Assembly: GCA_001730015.1 (NCBI GenBank)
Contig: MDLA01000201.1
Span: 1-37,607 of the forward strand
Length of the DNA stretch: 37,607 bases
Origin: Chromatiales bacterium (ex Bugula neritina AB1)
Lineage (GTDB): Bacteria > Pseudomonadota > Gammaproteobacteria > Granulosicoccales > Granulosicoccaceae
Direction: 5' to 3'
Positions 8,113 through 15,930 of this stretch are shown one piece after another. The notes under the pieces were generated by a model. It was not told the origin of the DNA. It searched no databases and saw only the letters and a list, made by a program, of their open reading frames with translations. Within the stretch, counting starts at the first letter, position 1. Each line of letters starts with the position of its first letter. The position numbers were made by a program, and so were the translations under genes.

Positions 8113-8946
8113 TTACCCTTTGACTGCGCCAGCGATCATTGAGCGGCTGATATGCTTGTACATAAGCAAGCCTATGATGACAGGCGGGAGTGACGCGACA
8201 ACAATAACTGCTGCGGCAACTCCCCATTGAACACCGCCACCACCGGATGAGAAAAAGAACGATGCGCCAACGGTCATTGGCACAGCGTCGGTTGTGGTCA
8301 GCATCAGCCCGAATAAAAATTCATTCCAGGCTGTGATAAAACTGATAATGAAAACCGTTGTCAGTGCTGGCAGGCAAATCGGCAGGGTTACTTGACCGAC
8401 AATGGCGAATATTTGCGCGCCATCCATTCGGGCAGCTTCGTCGAGTTCTTTCGGGACATCGTCAATTGCATTCAATAGAAGCAGTAACGCGATCGGTAAG
8501 TTCACTATTGCCAGTATGAGTCCCAGGCCTAGCGCGGTATCGAGTAGCCCGACAGTCTGGTACATCATGTAGAGCGGGATGGCGAAAATAATTAATGGCA
8601 TGGCACGCAGGTTTACCACGATGGGGAAAATAATATGGATTCCATAACCTCTGCGTGCGATGAGGTAAGCCATTGGAAAGCACAGTACGATCGGTAATAT
8701 CGAACCAATCAACGAGGCGATCAGGCTGTTTTGAAGGTAAAAATAGATATTCAGGCGTTCAGTGATTTCAAGTACAACGGCAAAGTTGTCGAGAGTAGGC
8801 GCATGGACCCATAATCCGGGGCTTCTGCTGATTTCAGCGCTGGTTTTGAACGCGGCAGATAACGTCGATATTACCGGATAATTAAGCGCAAACGCCGCTA
8901 AGGCGAAAACAATCCAGCGGAAGAAATTGGCCACGCTGTTACTCAT
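8113..8946 (-). CDS. Carbohydrate-type ABC transporter permease (MalG-like)
   Basis: This inner-membrane protein (about 277 residues) has six predicted spans and the EAA loop ELDEAARMDGAQIFAIVGQVTLP, which docks the ATPase subunit. The C-terminus and the QNSLIASLIG segment place it in the MalG/UgpE branch of CUT1 sugar importers. The ATG at 8946 overlaps the stop codon of the other permease (ATGA), a sign of translational coupling; the upstream extension to 9003 runs into that gene and is unlikely. It is the last gene of the operon and no ATP-binding subunit follows. Confidence 0.88.
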   Translation of the reverse strand: MSNSVANFFRWIVFALAAFALNYPVISTLSAAFKTSAEISRSPGLWVHAPTLDNFAVVLEITERLNIYFYLQNSLIASLIGSILPIVLCFPMAYLIARRGYGIHIIFPIVVNLRAMPLIIFAIPLYMMYQTVGLLDTALGLGLILAIVNLPIALLLLLNAIDDVPKELDEAARMDGAQIFAIVGQVTLPICLPALTTVFIISFITAWNEFLFGLMLTTTDAVPMTVGASFFFSSGGGGVQWGVAAAVIVVASLPPVIIGLLMYKHISRSMIAGAVKG

Positions 8947-9803
8947 GCCCGGCGCTTCCTGAGTGCGCGTGCAAGCAGAACCAGCAGAATAAACGTAACA
9001 CAAAACAAAAGTGCGGACGCGGCCAGTGCTTTTCCGATATCGCCGGATCGAAAAAAGGAAAGGTAGATATAAATAGAAAGTGACGTGGTAGAGCCGCCGG
9101 CACCGGCGCCGGTCAAAACAAATATATTGTCGAATACGCGAAAGCCGTCTATGAAGCGAATAAAAAATGCGACGATCAGCGTCGGCAGCATAAGCGGTAA
9201 CTCTATATGCCAGAGTAAGCGCCAGGCGCTGGCGCCATCTACGGCTGCAGCCTCACGGATATCCCCCGGAATTGCTTCGTAAGCCATATAGAACAGCAGA
9301 AACGCAAAGGGTGTCCATTGCAGTGTTTCTATGGTGAAGACCGTGAGAAATACGTTTTCGCGGCTCAGGAATGCCGGGCTGTCGTTAAACCAGGTATAGA
9401 GATAGTGCGGCAGTGAACCAACAAACTCATGAAGTACCAGGCGGTACATTAATCCCATCATTGCAGGGGCAATAATCATGGGCATAATCAATACGGCGAT
9501 CATCCAGTTGTTTTTCCGGATGAGCGGGGCAAGGTATACGGCCAGCATCAGGCCGAGTGCACATTCCGCCAGCGCGGTTGTAACGCCAAACTTCAGTGAA
9601 AACCAGCCGGCAGCCCAGAATTCGGGATCATTCAAAACGGTCAGATAGTTTTGTATGCCCTGTAATCTGGGTGACCGGAGGCTCTCAAAGGATACTTCGG
9701 AAAAACTATAAACTATGTCGATAAGAGCCGGAAAGCCGAGCATAGCCAGCAGAAACACAATCAGCGGTGTCGCGAGAATGCGGTTTTCTACGTTTATTTT
9801 CAT
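8943..9803 (-). CDS. Carbohydrate-type ABC transporter permease (MalF/UgpA-like)
   Basis: The 286-residue protein has six membrane spans and the EAA loop IREAAAVDGASAWRLLWHIELP. It lacks the long N-terminal extension of E. coli MalF, like most UgpA-type permeases. It pairs with the overlapping downstream permease to form the channel of an importer whose binding protein is encoded at 9874. About 70 bases separate it from the binding-protein gene. Confidence 0.88.
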   Translation of the reverse strand: MKINVENRILATPLIVFLLAMLGFPALIDIVYSFSEVSFESLRSPRLQGIQNYLTVLNDPEFWAAGWFSLKFGVTTALAECALGLMLAVYLAPLIRKNNWMIAVLIMPMIIAPAMMGLMYRLVLHEFVGSLPHYLYTWFNDSPAFLSRENVFLTVFTIETLQWTPFAFLLFYMAYEAIPGDIREAAAVDGASAWRLLWHIELPLMLPTLIVAFFIRFIDGFRVFDNIFVLTGAGAGGSTTSLSIYIYLSFFRSGDIGKALAASALLFCVTFILLVLLARALRKRRA

Positions 9804-9873
9804 TCCCGGTTAAGCACGAAAAATAGCCGGCTATTGTGCCTGCGCATAGCGCTCAGGCAGCCGGCTACCCTGC

Positions 9874-11199
9874 TTATTTCAACAGTTCTTCCATACTTGA
9901 GGTAGTCTTCGCCAGCGCTTCATCGAGGGTTTGTCCGCCGGACAGGAATCCGGTGAATTCTTTGGCCTGGACTTCATAAACCGACAGCGCTTTGGCTGAA
10001 GTGCCGCCGTTCATCACAAACCCATAGTTCGAAGCGAGTTCTCCCAGAGGTACCAGGTCAGGTCGCTCGCTAGCCACTTCAGCTACGACATCGGCTGTTA
10101 AACCCGGTGCGCCGCCATTTAATGCGTACAATTTTGCCGCCTCTGCGGTAGAAAGCCAGCGTATAAATGCTTCTGCTCCGGCAACGTTTTTACCGCTGGC
10201 ATTCACACCCAGCCCTAGTCCATGCACGTGTGTAAATCGTCCTTCAGGTCCGGCGGGTGGCGCAATTGTGGCTGTTGCCTCTGCTGTGGCCGGGGTTTTT
10301 TCTGCATCTTTCAAGTCAGCTGCGGCGGCGTTCCATTGAACCATGGCGGCAACTTGTCCGGAACCGAAAGCTGCATTGGCTTCAGCATACTCGTAGGAGA
10401 AAGAGTCTTTCGGTGTGGCGCCGGCATCGACCAGAATTTTAACAAGACCCAGTGCTTCTCTATAGGCATCTGAATCAACCGTGATATTGCCATCGGCGTC
10501 CATCCAGTCTGCGCCGTAGGATCGTGGCCATGAGTGAAATACCATCATGTTGAAGAGCAGATTCTTTAATTGCAGAACGGTTCCGTAGCGGGTCGGGCTG
10601 TCCGGATTCACCGATTTGGAAAAGTACAGGGCATTGGCGGTAAAATCCATCCAGGTCCAGTCATCCGGGTTTTTCGGTTCGAGTCTAACACCTAGATGCT
10701 TTTCGGAAATATCCATGTATTTGCTGTGCTGAGATGAGTCTTCGAGCAGCGAGGTAATTAGATCAGTGCGGTAATATAGAAAATGAAGGGAGAGGTCTGT
10801 GGGAACGCCGTATTGCTTGCCTTCAAATTGCATTGTTGATAGAACGGCGTCGCCGAATACTTCTACAGCGCTGTCTGATAGTGATACCGGTTTTAGGAAT
10901 GGTGCATAGCGACCAATTGAATAGGTTGCTAACAGGTTGGCGTCGAATGAATCGGTGCCGGCTGCAAGGTCAGCCTGAAGTTTGTCGAAAAAGCCGTCTC
11001 GGCTGAAGAATATCAGTTTTACTTTGTCTTCTTCAGCAACTTCAGCCTTGCTATTGTATGCCTCTGACACCGCGCGAAGTGCGACTTCTTCAGGGCCGCC
11101 GGGCCAGCCTAATACCGTTACTTCGGCATTTAACACGAGTGGTGCAGCGGATAACAGTGCTGCTATTCCGCTAATGATACATCGCTTCAGTTGTTTCAT
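9874..11199 (-). CDS. Extracellular solute-binding protein, family 1 (sugar ABC importer)
   Basis: The 441-residue protein begins with a signal peptide (MKQLKRC, a hydrophobic core, likely cleavage after VLNA) and continues EVTVLGWPGGPEEVALRAV, typical of family 1 sugar-binding proteins. Recognisable features include YGVPTDLSLHFLYYRTDL and GGAPGLTADV near the C-terminus. It would capture the substrate in the periplasm for the two permeases encoded downstream. The start is well defined by AGGAGAGG just before the ATG. Its position directly after nanE suggests an amino sugar or a related saccharide as ligand, but this is an inference only. Confidence 0.88.
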   Translation of the reverse strand: MKQLKRCIISGIAALLSAAPLVLNAEVTVLGWPGGPEEVALRAVSEAYNSKAEVAEEDKVKLIFFSRDGFFDKLQADLAAGTDSFDANLLATYSIGRYAPFLKPVSLSDSAVEVFGDAVLSTMQFEGKQYGVPTDLSLHFLYYRTDLITSLLEDSSQHSKYMDISEKHLGVRLEPKNPDDWTWMDFTANALYFSKSVNPDSPTRYGTVLQLKNLLFNMMVFHSWPRSYGADWMDADGNITVDSDAYREALGLVKILVDAGATPKDSFSYEYAEANAAFGSGQVAAMVQWNAAAADLKDAEKTPATAEATATIAPPAGPEGRFTHVHGLGLGVNASGKNVAGAEAFIRWLSTAEAAKLYALNGGAPGLTADVVAEVASERPDLVPLGELASNYGFVMNGGTSAKALSVYEVQAKEFTGFLSGGQTLDEALAKTTSSMEELLK

Positions 11200-11290
11200 T
11201 TTCCTCTCCTGATTTCGGGTTTAATTGATGTTGCACCTATTTATGGATTCAGGGTGGTGGTTTCCGGTTTGTGGATCCCGATTGGTGGAA

Positions 11291-11947
11291 TCAGCGGTGA
11301 ATTGCCTCCCGAAACCATCCGGTTACAACTTCTGTGCGGGTGATGGCCGTACCGACAACCACAGCGTCAGCGCCAGCGGTAAGCGCTGCGGCAGCTGATT
11401 CCGGTGAATTGTAGCGACCCTCCGCAATAATAAATTTGTCCAGTGTGGCTAACTGCCGGACAAGCGCAAGGTCCGGTGTGGCTGGCACACTGCCGGATGT
11501 GTAACCGGACAATGTGCTGGCGAGAATATCTGCGCCGAGTGCATGCGCGCTTTTTCCATCAGAAAGACAAGAGCAGTCTGCCATTGAATAAGCGCCGAGT
11601 GACTGCACCGTGTGGAGCAGGGCTTCGACGGGTTCCGGGCGGGTTCTGTCAGTTGCATCGAACGCAATAATATCTGCGCCGGCACTAATCAGATCACGTA
11701 TATCTTGTGAATGCGGAGTAATTCGAACGGGTGAGCTGTCGAGATCAACCTTGACAATACCAATGATCGGCCTGTCTGTGACTGTACGCACGGCTTCTAC
11801 ATTGCGTATGCCTTCTATACGCACTGCCGATGCACCACCGGCGATTGCAGCGCTGGCCATTGCAGCAACTATTGACGGGCTATCCATTGGGCCACCCGTA
11901 ATCGGCTGGCACGAAACTATCAGCTGGTTTTGTAGTTGTTCTAGCAC
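11291..11947 (-). CDS. nanE: N-acetylmannosamine-6-phosphate 2-epimerase
   Basis: The 218-residue protein matches NanE, a cytosolic TIM-barrel enzyme that converts ManNAc-6-P to GlcNAc-6-P. Signature regions are LIVSCQPITGGPMDSP, VRIEGIRNVEAVR, IGIVKVDL (with the catalytic-site lysine at 66), AGADIIAFDATDRTRP and IIAEGRYNSPE. The start is GTG at 11947 with GGAGG only three bases away, a tight spacing. The gene lies between the GntR regulator and the ABC importer genes on the same strand, which suggests joint control. There is no NanA lyase, NanK kinase, NagA or NagB in the window, so the pathway it serves is incomplete here. Confidence 0.88.
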   Translation of the reverse strand: MLEQLQNQLIVSCQPITGGPMDSPSIVAAMASAAIAGGASAVRIEGIRNVEAVRTVTDRPIIGIVKVDLDSSPVRITPHSQDIRDLISAGADIIAFDATDRTRPEPVEALLHTVQSLGAYSMADCSCLSDGKSAHALGADILASTLSGYTSGSVPATPDLALVRQLATLDKFIIAEGRYNSPESAAAALTAGADAVVVGTAITRTEVVTGWFREAIHR

Positions 11948-11994
11948 ATGCCTCCGTACGATCCCGAAACTGTCGGGTTTTAGATCGCCGGATT

Positions 11995-12045
11995 GATAGT
12001 ACCAGTATATAACCTGTTGTCAACAGGTTATATACTGGTACTATC
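11995..12045. promoter_or_regulatory. Perfect 51-base palindrome between GntR gene and nanE
   Basis: Two 25-base arms (11995-12019 and 12021-12045) are perfect reverse complements around a single T. Each arm contains TACCAGTATATAACCTGTTG or its complement. The right arm includes the TAG stop codon of the GntR gene (12041-12043), and the left arm ends about 48 bases before the nanE start. Repeated TACCAG/CTGGTA half-sites next to TATA resemble operators of GntR/UTRA regulators, so it is probably an operator, possibly for two dimers. As RNA it could also fold into a long hairpin and act as an attenuator; no U run follows on the minus strand. Confidence 0.6.
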
Positions 12046-12790
12046 GTTGAAGCTCGGTTATAAACTCGAAAATTTCAGCGTTATAGTAGGTAGTGGTAAA
12101 TTCTACCGGCGTGCCGTCCTGCGCTTTACAGCATCGTTCAACAACCAGTACCGGGGTGCCGGGCCTGGTGTCGATGATCTGAGCCATTTCATCGTCTATT
12201 GTTTCCGCCGAAATTCGTTGTATGCCTCGATCCGGCATTTTGTCCATTGCATGCAGAGAAGCATAGAGTGACGGCCCTATCGCCTCGGCTGATTTAACAA
12301 TTGATAAAGGCACTACTGCCATCTCAACGGCAATTGGCTGATCATTGGCGAGCCTCACTCGACGCAGTCGAACGACTTCATCGCCATCGCAGAGATCAAG
12401 TTTCTCGCGCTCGAGTGCTGTCGCTATTTCGGTCTCTGTGCTTAACAGTTGTGCGCCTGCCTGCAGTCCGCGGGATTTCATATCCTCGGAAAACCCGATT
12501 AAATTGGATATTTGCTTCCCTACTTTTTGTGCCACCGTTGTTCTGACGCCCTGGCGTCGCACCAGCAGACCGTCCGAGACCAGAGAATCAATAGAGTTTC
12601 GCACCGTTATTCTAGAGATTCCCAATTGCTCTGCGAGCTTCCGTTCACTGGGCAGGCTTTCTCCCGGGAGCAGAACTTTCTCTGTTATGGCCAGTGCCAG
12701 CGCGGCCGACAGGCTCTCGTATTTGGTGGAGGCGGAGCCCTGATTATCGAGTTGGCTCTGCAGGAATTCCAGGATGTTTAAACCAGTCAT
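12041..12790 (-). CDS. GntR-family regulator with UTRA domain (HutC type)
   Basis: The protein has about 249 residues from the ATG at 12790. Its winged helix-turn-helix lies near residues 20-90, with LPGESLPSERKLAEQLGISRITVRNSIDSLVSDGLL matching the GntR consensus. A UTRA ligand-binding domain fills the C-terminal two thirds (LRRVRLANDQPIAVEMAVVP ... TPVLVVERCC ... EFTTTYYNAE). Proteins of this type sense sugars or sugar phosphates. The frame stays open to an ATG at 12901, but that codon would overlap the start of the divergent serine hydrolase; 12790 leaves a normal 110-base divergent promoter region and a typical family length. It probably controls nanE, the importer genes and perhaps the hydrolase and MFS genes. 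Confidence 0.85.
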   Translation of the reverse strand: MTGLNILEFLQSQLDNQGSASTKYESLSAALALAITEKVLLPGESLPSERKLAEQLGISRITVRNSIDSLVSDGLLVRRQGVRTTVAQKVGKQISNLIGFSEDMKSRGLQAGAQLLSTETEIATALEREKLDLCDGDEVVRLRRVRLANDQPIAVEMAVVPLSIVKSAEAIGPSLYASLHAMDKMPDRGIQRISAETIDDEMAQIIDTRPGTPVLVVERCCKAQDGTPVEFTTTYYNAEIFEFITELQR

Positions 12791-12899
12791 ACTCAAGGTG
12801 CGCTCTGAAACAGGTAGTGGTCCGGTTTTATTTCGTATGTTCTCATTTACCGGGGTGGCGGGTACAATTGTTTCTGCCATTGCAACAGTAGAATTTTCC

Positions 12900-14084
12900 A
12901 TGAAAATTGATCACACGCGACTTCAGCGGCTCGAAAGCCTCGCTGTAAAGCACACGAAGTCCGGAGAATTCAGCAGCATAGAATGGCGAGTCAGTCACCG
13001 TGAGCAAGTTGTTGCCAGCGGAATCAGAGGCAAGGCAGATGCTCTGACGAATGCGGATCTCCCCGTCGATCCAATATACCGTATTTACTCCATGACCAAA
13101 CCGATTGTCTCGGTTATTGCCTTGCAGCTGATTGAAGAAGGAGTGCTGTCACTGGCAACGCCGGTCGCGATGTATCTGCCGGCGGTGGCCGAAATGCAGG
13201 TACTGAACGGTGCAGTCACTACCCCCGTCAAAGAGGTAATGACTGTCGAGCACTTACTCACACACCGCGCTGGCTTTTCCTATGATTTTCTGCCGGATTG
13301 TCCTGTGGCTGTTGCGTATCGCGCTGCACATCTTGCCGAAACCGGGACGATCACTTTGCAGGAACTGGTTGATTCGCTAATCGATAAACCGCTGTGCTTC
13401 GAGCCTGGCAGTGCCTGGAAATACAGCTACTCGATAGATGTCCTTGCGCGCGTACTGGAACTGGCAACCGGAGTAACTTTGCCCGAATTGTTGTGTAGCA
13501 GAGTGCTGGAGCCCTGTGGCATGACAAATACCGGTTTCACGGTTTCAAGTGCTGAACAGCATCGTCTGCTGCCAATGTTCGGTCAGCGATTGCTCGGGGC
13601 AGAAATGGTCGCAGTCACTGATCCGCAAAGGCTCTATCCGCTGGACTGCGATACCTCACATCCCGTTCATGATCACAACTTTGTACGGGGCGGCCATGGG
13701 CTGTATTCCACCGCAGATGACTACATGCGATTTCTTCCGGTTCTCATGACCGGACGTACGGCAAATGGCGACCCGCTGTTGTCGGCACCGATGGTCGAAT
13801 TAATGTGGAACAACCGTATACCACAGCGACAGCAGCCGCTCAAAATCGGCCTTAATCAATTGGCTGGATATGGCTGGAGCCTTTTCGGCCGGGTTATGGT
13901 AAACACCGGGCAGGCGATGCAGTTAACCATGCAGGGAGAGGGGGGCTGGGCCGGTGCTGCAGCAACCTATTTCTGGGTTGATCGGGAGCGCGAGTTTTCA
14001 GGTCTGGTTATGACTCAGTATCTGGGCGCCACTGTACCGGTCGGTGAGCAGTTCTCAACGGCGGCTTATCAGTCTCTGGTGTGA
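12900..14084 (+). CDS. Serine hydrolase of the beta-lactamase/EstB family
   Basis: The 394-residue protein has the S-x-x-K motif of class C beta-lactamase-like hydrolases: S64-M-T-K67 in YRIYSMTKP. A downstream KYSYSIDVLARVLE region supplies the tyrosine motif, and GGHGLYSTADDYMRF is typical of the family. No signal peptide is evident, so it is probably a cytosolic esterase or amidase. It is divergent from the GntR gene and 50 bases upstream of the MFS gene on the same strand, so it could act on the compound imported or exported by the neighbouring transporters. The ATG at 12900 is chosen; an upstream in-frame start at 12774 would run antisense through the regulator gene. Confidence 0.88.
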   Translation: MKIDHTRLQRLESLAVKHTKSGEFSSIEWRVSHREQVVASGIRGKADALTNADLPVDPIYRIYSMTKPIVSVIALQLIEEGVLSLATPVAMYLPAVAEMQVLNGAVTTPVKEVMTVEHLLTHRAGFSYDFLPDCPVAVAYRAAHLAETGTITLQELVDSLIDKPLCFEPGSAWKYSYSIDVLARVLELATGVTLPELLCSRVLEPCGMTNTGFTVSSAEQHRLLPMFGQRLLGAEMVAVTDPQRLYPLDCDTSHPVHDHNFVRGGHGLYSTADDYMRFLPVLMTGRTANGDPLLSAPMVELMWNNRIPQRQQPLKIGLNQLAGYGWSLFGRVMVNTGQAMQLTMQGEGGWAGAAATYFWVDREREFSGLVMTQYLGATVPVGEQFSTAAYQSLV

Positions 14085-14133
14085 TACCGGCGCAATGCCT
14101 CAGGCATTTTCTAATAATAAATGAGGAAGTAAA

Positions 14134-15429
14134 ATGATCGATGCGATAAGGTCGCGAGCGGCGACCTATGCCGGAGACCGGTTTTTTTATGGCTGGGCAA
14201 TAGTTGGCATTGCTGCAATCATGATGTTTTCCAGTGGTCCCGGCCAGTCGTATACGTTCTCGGTATTTCTCGATCCGATCAGTCTGGATCTGGGGATTTC
14301 CCACACGACTATTGCCACGGCCTACGCTTTTGCCACTTTCGCTGCAGCGTTCCTGCTGCCGCGCACCGGCGTACTTCTCGACAGATTCGGGCCGCGTAAA
14401 GCACTGATTCTAGCTGCATGTCTGCTCGGTGTTGCCTGTATGTTTTTTGGTGCTGCTTCGAATTTTCTATGGCTGGCGGCGGGTTTTGCAGCGCTGCGCT
14501 TTATGGGGCAGGGAGCCACCATGATGTGCACTGCGAATCTGGTCTCACAGTGGTTTTCGCGCAGGCGCGGGTTTGCAATGAGCCTCATGGCGCTCGGCTT
14601 TGCCGCATCAATGGCTATTCATCCGCCGCTTGGCAGTTATTTGATTGAGCAGTATGGATGGCGCACCGCATGGGTCATTCTAGGGGTTCTCACCTGGTTG
14701 GTTATGCTGCCGCCAATCGTACTGCTGGCGTACGATAAACCCGAGGCGATTGGCCTGACACTCGATGGCGATGACGAGGTAAGCGGGCAGACTAGTTCAT
14801 CAGAACCGGCGGCAGACAGCGGCAACGGACTGACATTGCCGGAAGCGAAACAGCAACGCGCATTCTATTTGCTGTGCGCCGTGTGGTTTATTATTGGCGG
14901 TCTGGTTACGGTACTGCATTTTTTCCAGGTTTCTATTCTCGGTGACCGGGGCTTTAGCAGTCAGGACGCCGCACAGCTGTTTACTATCTCTGCAATAACG
15001 ATGGTAGTCACCATGCCGCTGATTGGTCGATTGTTTGATGCCGTCCGGAGCCGCTATGTGATTGCTGCCGCACTGACATTTAACGCACTTGCGCTGATTT
15101 GTATTACTCTGGTTTCAAGCTATGCCAGTGCCGTCCTGTATGCGGTAATCTTTGGTGCCACCAATGCCTTCATGATGACTATGTTCGGATATATCTGGCC
15201 ACGTTACTTCGGCCGGACTCATCTGGGTTCGATACAGGGTATGGGGCAGATGTTTGGCGTTGTAGGTGCTTCAATAGCACCGGTTCCGGTGGGTTATGCC
15301 ATTGACACTTTCAACAGCGCTTCCGGAGTATTGCGCGGGTTGTCTGTTATAGAGCTTGCGATGGCAGTAGCTGTGGTGATGCTGTTGCGTACACCGCCGG
15401 GAGTCGATGTACCGGCGGGACTAGAGTAA
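14134..15429 (+). CDS. MFS transporter (oxalate/formate- or monocarboxylate-type)
   Basis: This 431-residue protein has twelve predicted membrane spans with a central loop near residues 205-235. LLDRFGPRKALILAACLLG between spans 2 and 3 is the MFS signature, and GPGQSYTFSVFLDPI near the start is typical of the oxalate/formate antiporter and monocarboxylate group. AGGAAG lies just upstream of the ATG. It is likely co-transcribed with the serine hydrolase; substrate unknown, an organic acid being the best guess. Confidence 0.88.
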   Translation: MIDAIRSRAATYAGDRFFYGWAIVGIAAIMMFSSGPGQSYTFSVFLDPISLDLGISHTTIATAYAFATFAAAFLLPRTGVLLDRFGPRKALILAACLLGVACMFFGAASNFLWLAAGFAALRFMGQGATMMCTANLVSQWFSRRRGFAMSLMALGFAASMAIHPPLGSYLIEQYGWRTAWVILGVLTWLVMLPPIVLLAYDKPEAIGLTLDGDDEVSGQTSSSEPAADSGNGLTLPEAKQQRAFYLLCAVWFIIGGLVTVLHFFQVSILGDRGFSSQDAAQLFTISAITMVVTMPLIGRLFDAVRSRYVIAAALTFNALALICITLVSSYASAVLYAVIFGATNAFMMTMFGYIWPRYFGRTHLGSIQGMGQMFGVVGASIAPVPVGYAIDTFNSASGVLRGLSVIELAMAVAVVMLLRTPPGVDVPAGLE

Positions 15430-15458
15430 CAAATTTAGTGGTAGTCGATCGGTAACAG

Positions 15459-15481
15459 ACCAGGGATAATTTAACCCTGGT
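15459..15481 (+). terminator. Terminator-like hairpin after the MFS gene
   Basis: ACCAGGG (15459-15465) pairs with CCCTGGT (15475-15481) around an AT-rich 9-base loop, 30 bases after the MFS stop codon. The tail is only moderately T-rich (TGTTG), so efficiency is uncertain. Confidence 0.55.
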
Positions 15482-15794
15482 GTTGCATACAATTGCAGCC
15501 CGGAATCGCTGCGCTGCTTCTATAGCAGCATCTCTGTAAATTGCGAAAATACGCCAATTCTCAAACGACGGTGACGTGATCGCTATATAGCAGCACTGTG
15601 CTGTATTTCACTGGTGGTGAAATACGGATGCTGGTGATTTGTAGTGGAAGCAGAGAAAGATAAAAAACACCTTTGCTTCGACATTGATCGCTGGAACGTC
15701 TCTTTTTGTGCGGGTTAGTGTTAGTACAGAGCCGGGATCAAGTGTCCGCATGAATATGGGATGCGTTGGATATTCCCGGTGGCCAAGGATTGTC

Positions 15795-15830
15795 GGTGGA
15801 TAAGCTAGCGTATCCACCTCCTGCCATTCA
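15795..15830. repeat. Small REP-like hairpin with shared flank
   Basis: GGTGGATA (15795-15802) pairs with TATCCACC (15811-15818). The right arm and following bases, ATCCACCTCCTGCCATTCA, recur at 26364-26382 with one change, also at the right foot of a hairpin in a convergent gap. This is the GGTGGAT...ATCCACC class of palindromic repeat common in gammaproteobacteria (from general knowledge). Confidence 0.6.
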
Positions 15831-15930
15831 GATACCTGATTCCAAAAAGTAAGACTATAAATACTTATACAACAACGGAGTAAGTATGTGCAGATCGCAG
15901 GTACTTACTCGCATTTGTTGCGGTATTGCG

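Larger units (their letters stand above)
15430..15930. other. Convergent gap between MFS and TRAP genes; hairpins only
   Basis: No gene is supported in these 500 bases. They hold three hairpins: a terminator-like one at 15459-15481, one with arms GTATTTCAC/GTGAAATAC at 15603-15625, and a small REP-like one at 15795-15818. A 69-codon open frame on the minus strand (15608-15817) runs across two of these hairpins, has no recognisable protein features and is probably chance. Confidence 0.5.

Noticed and set aside
12791..12901. N-terminal extension of the GntR regulator to ATG 12901
   Set aside because: That start codon would share bases with the divergent serine hydrolase ATG, leaving no promoter for either gene; the extension lacks family similarity.
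15608..15817. 69-codon minus-strand gene in the convergent gap
   Set aside because: It crosses two hairpins, has no Shine-Dalgarno site that I can see and no protein features.
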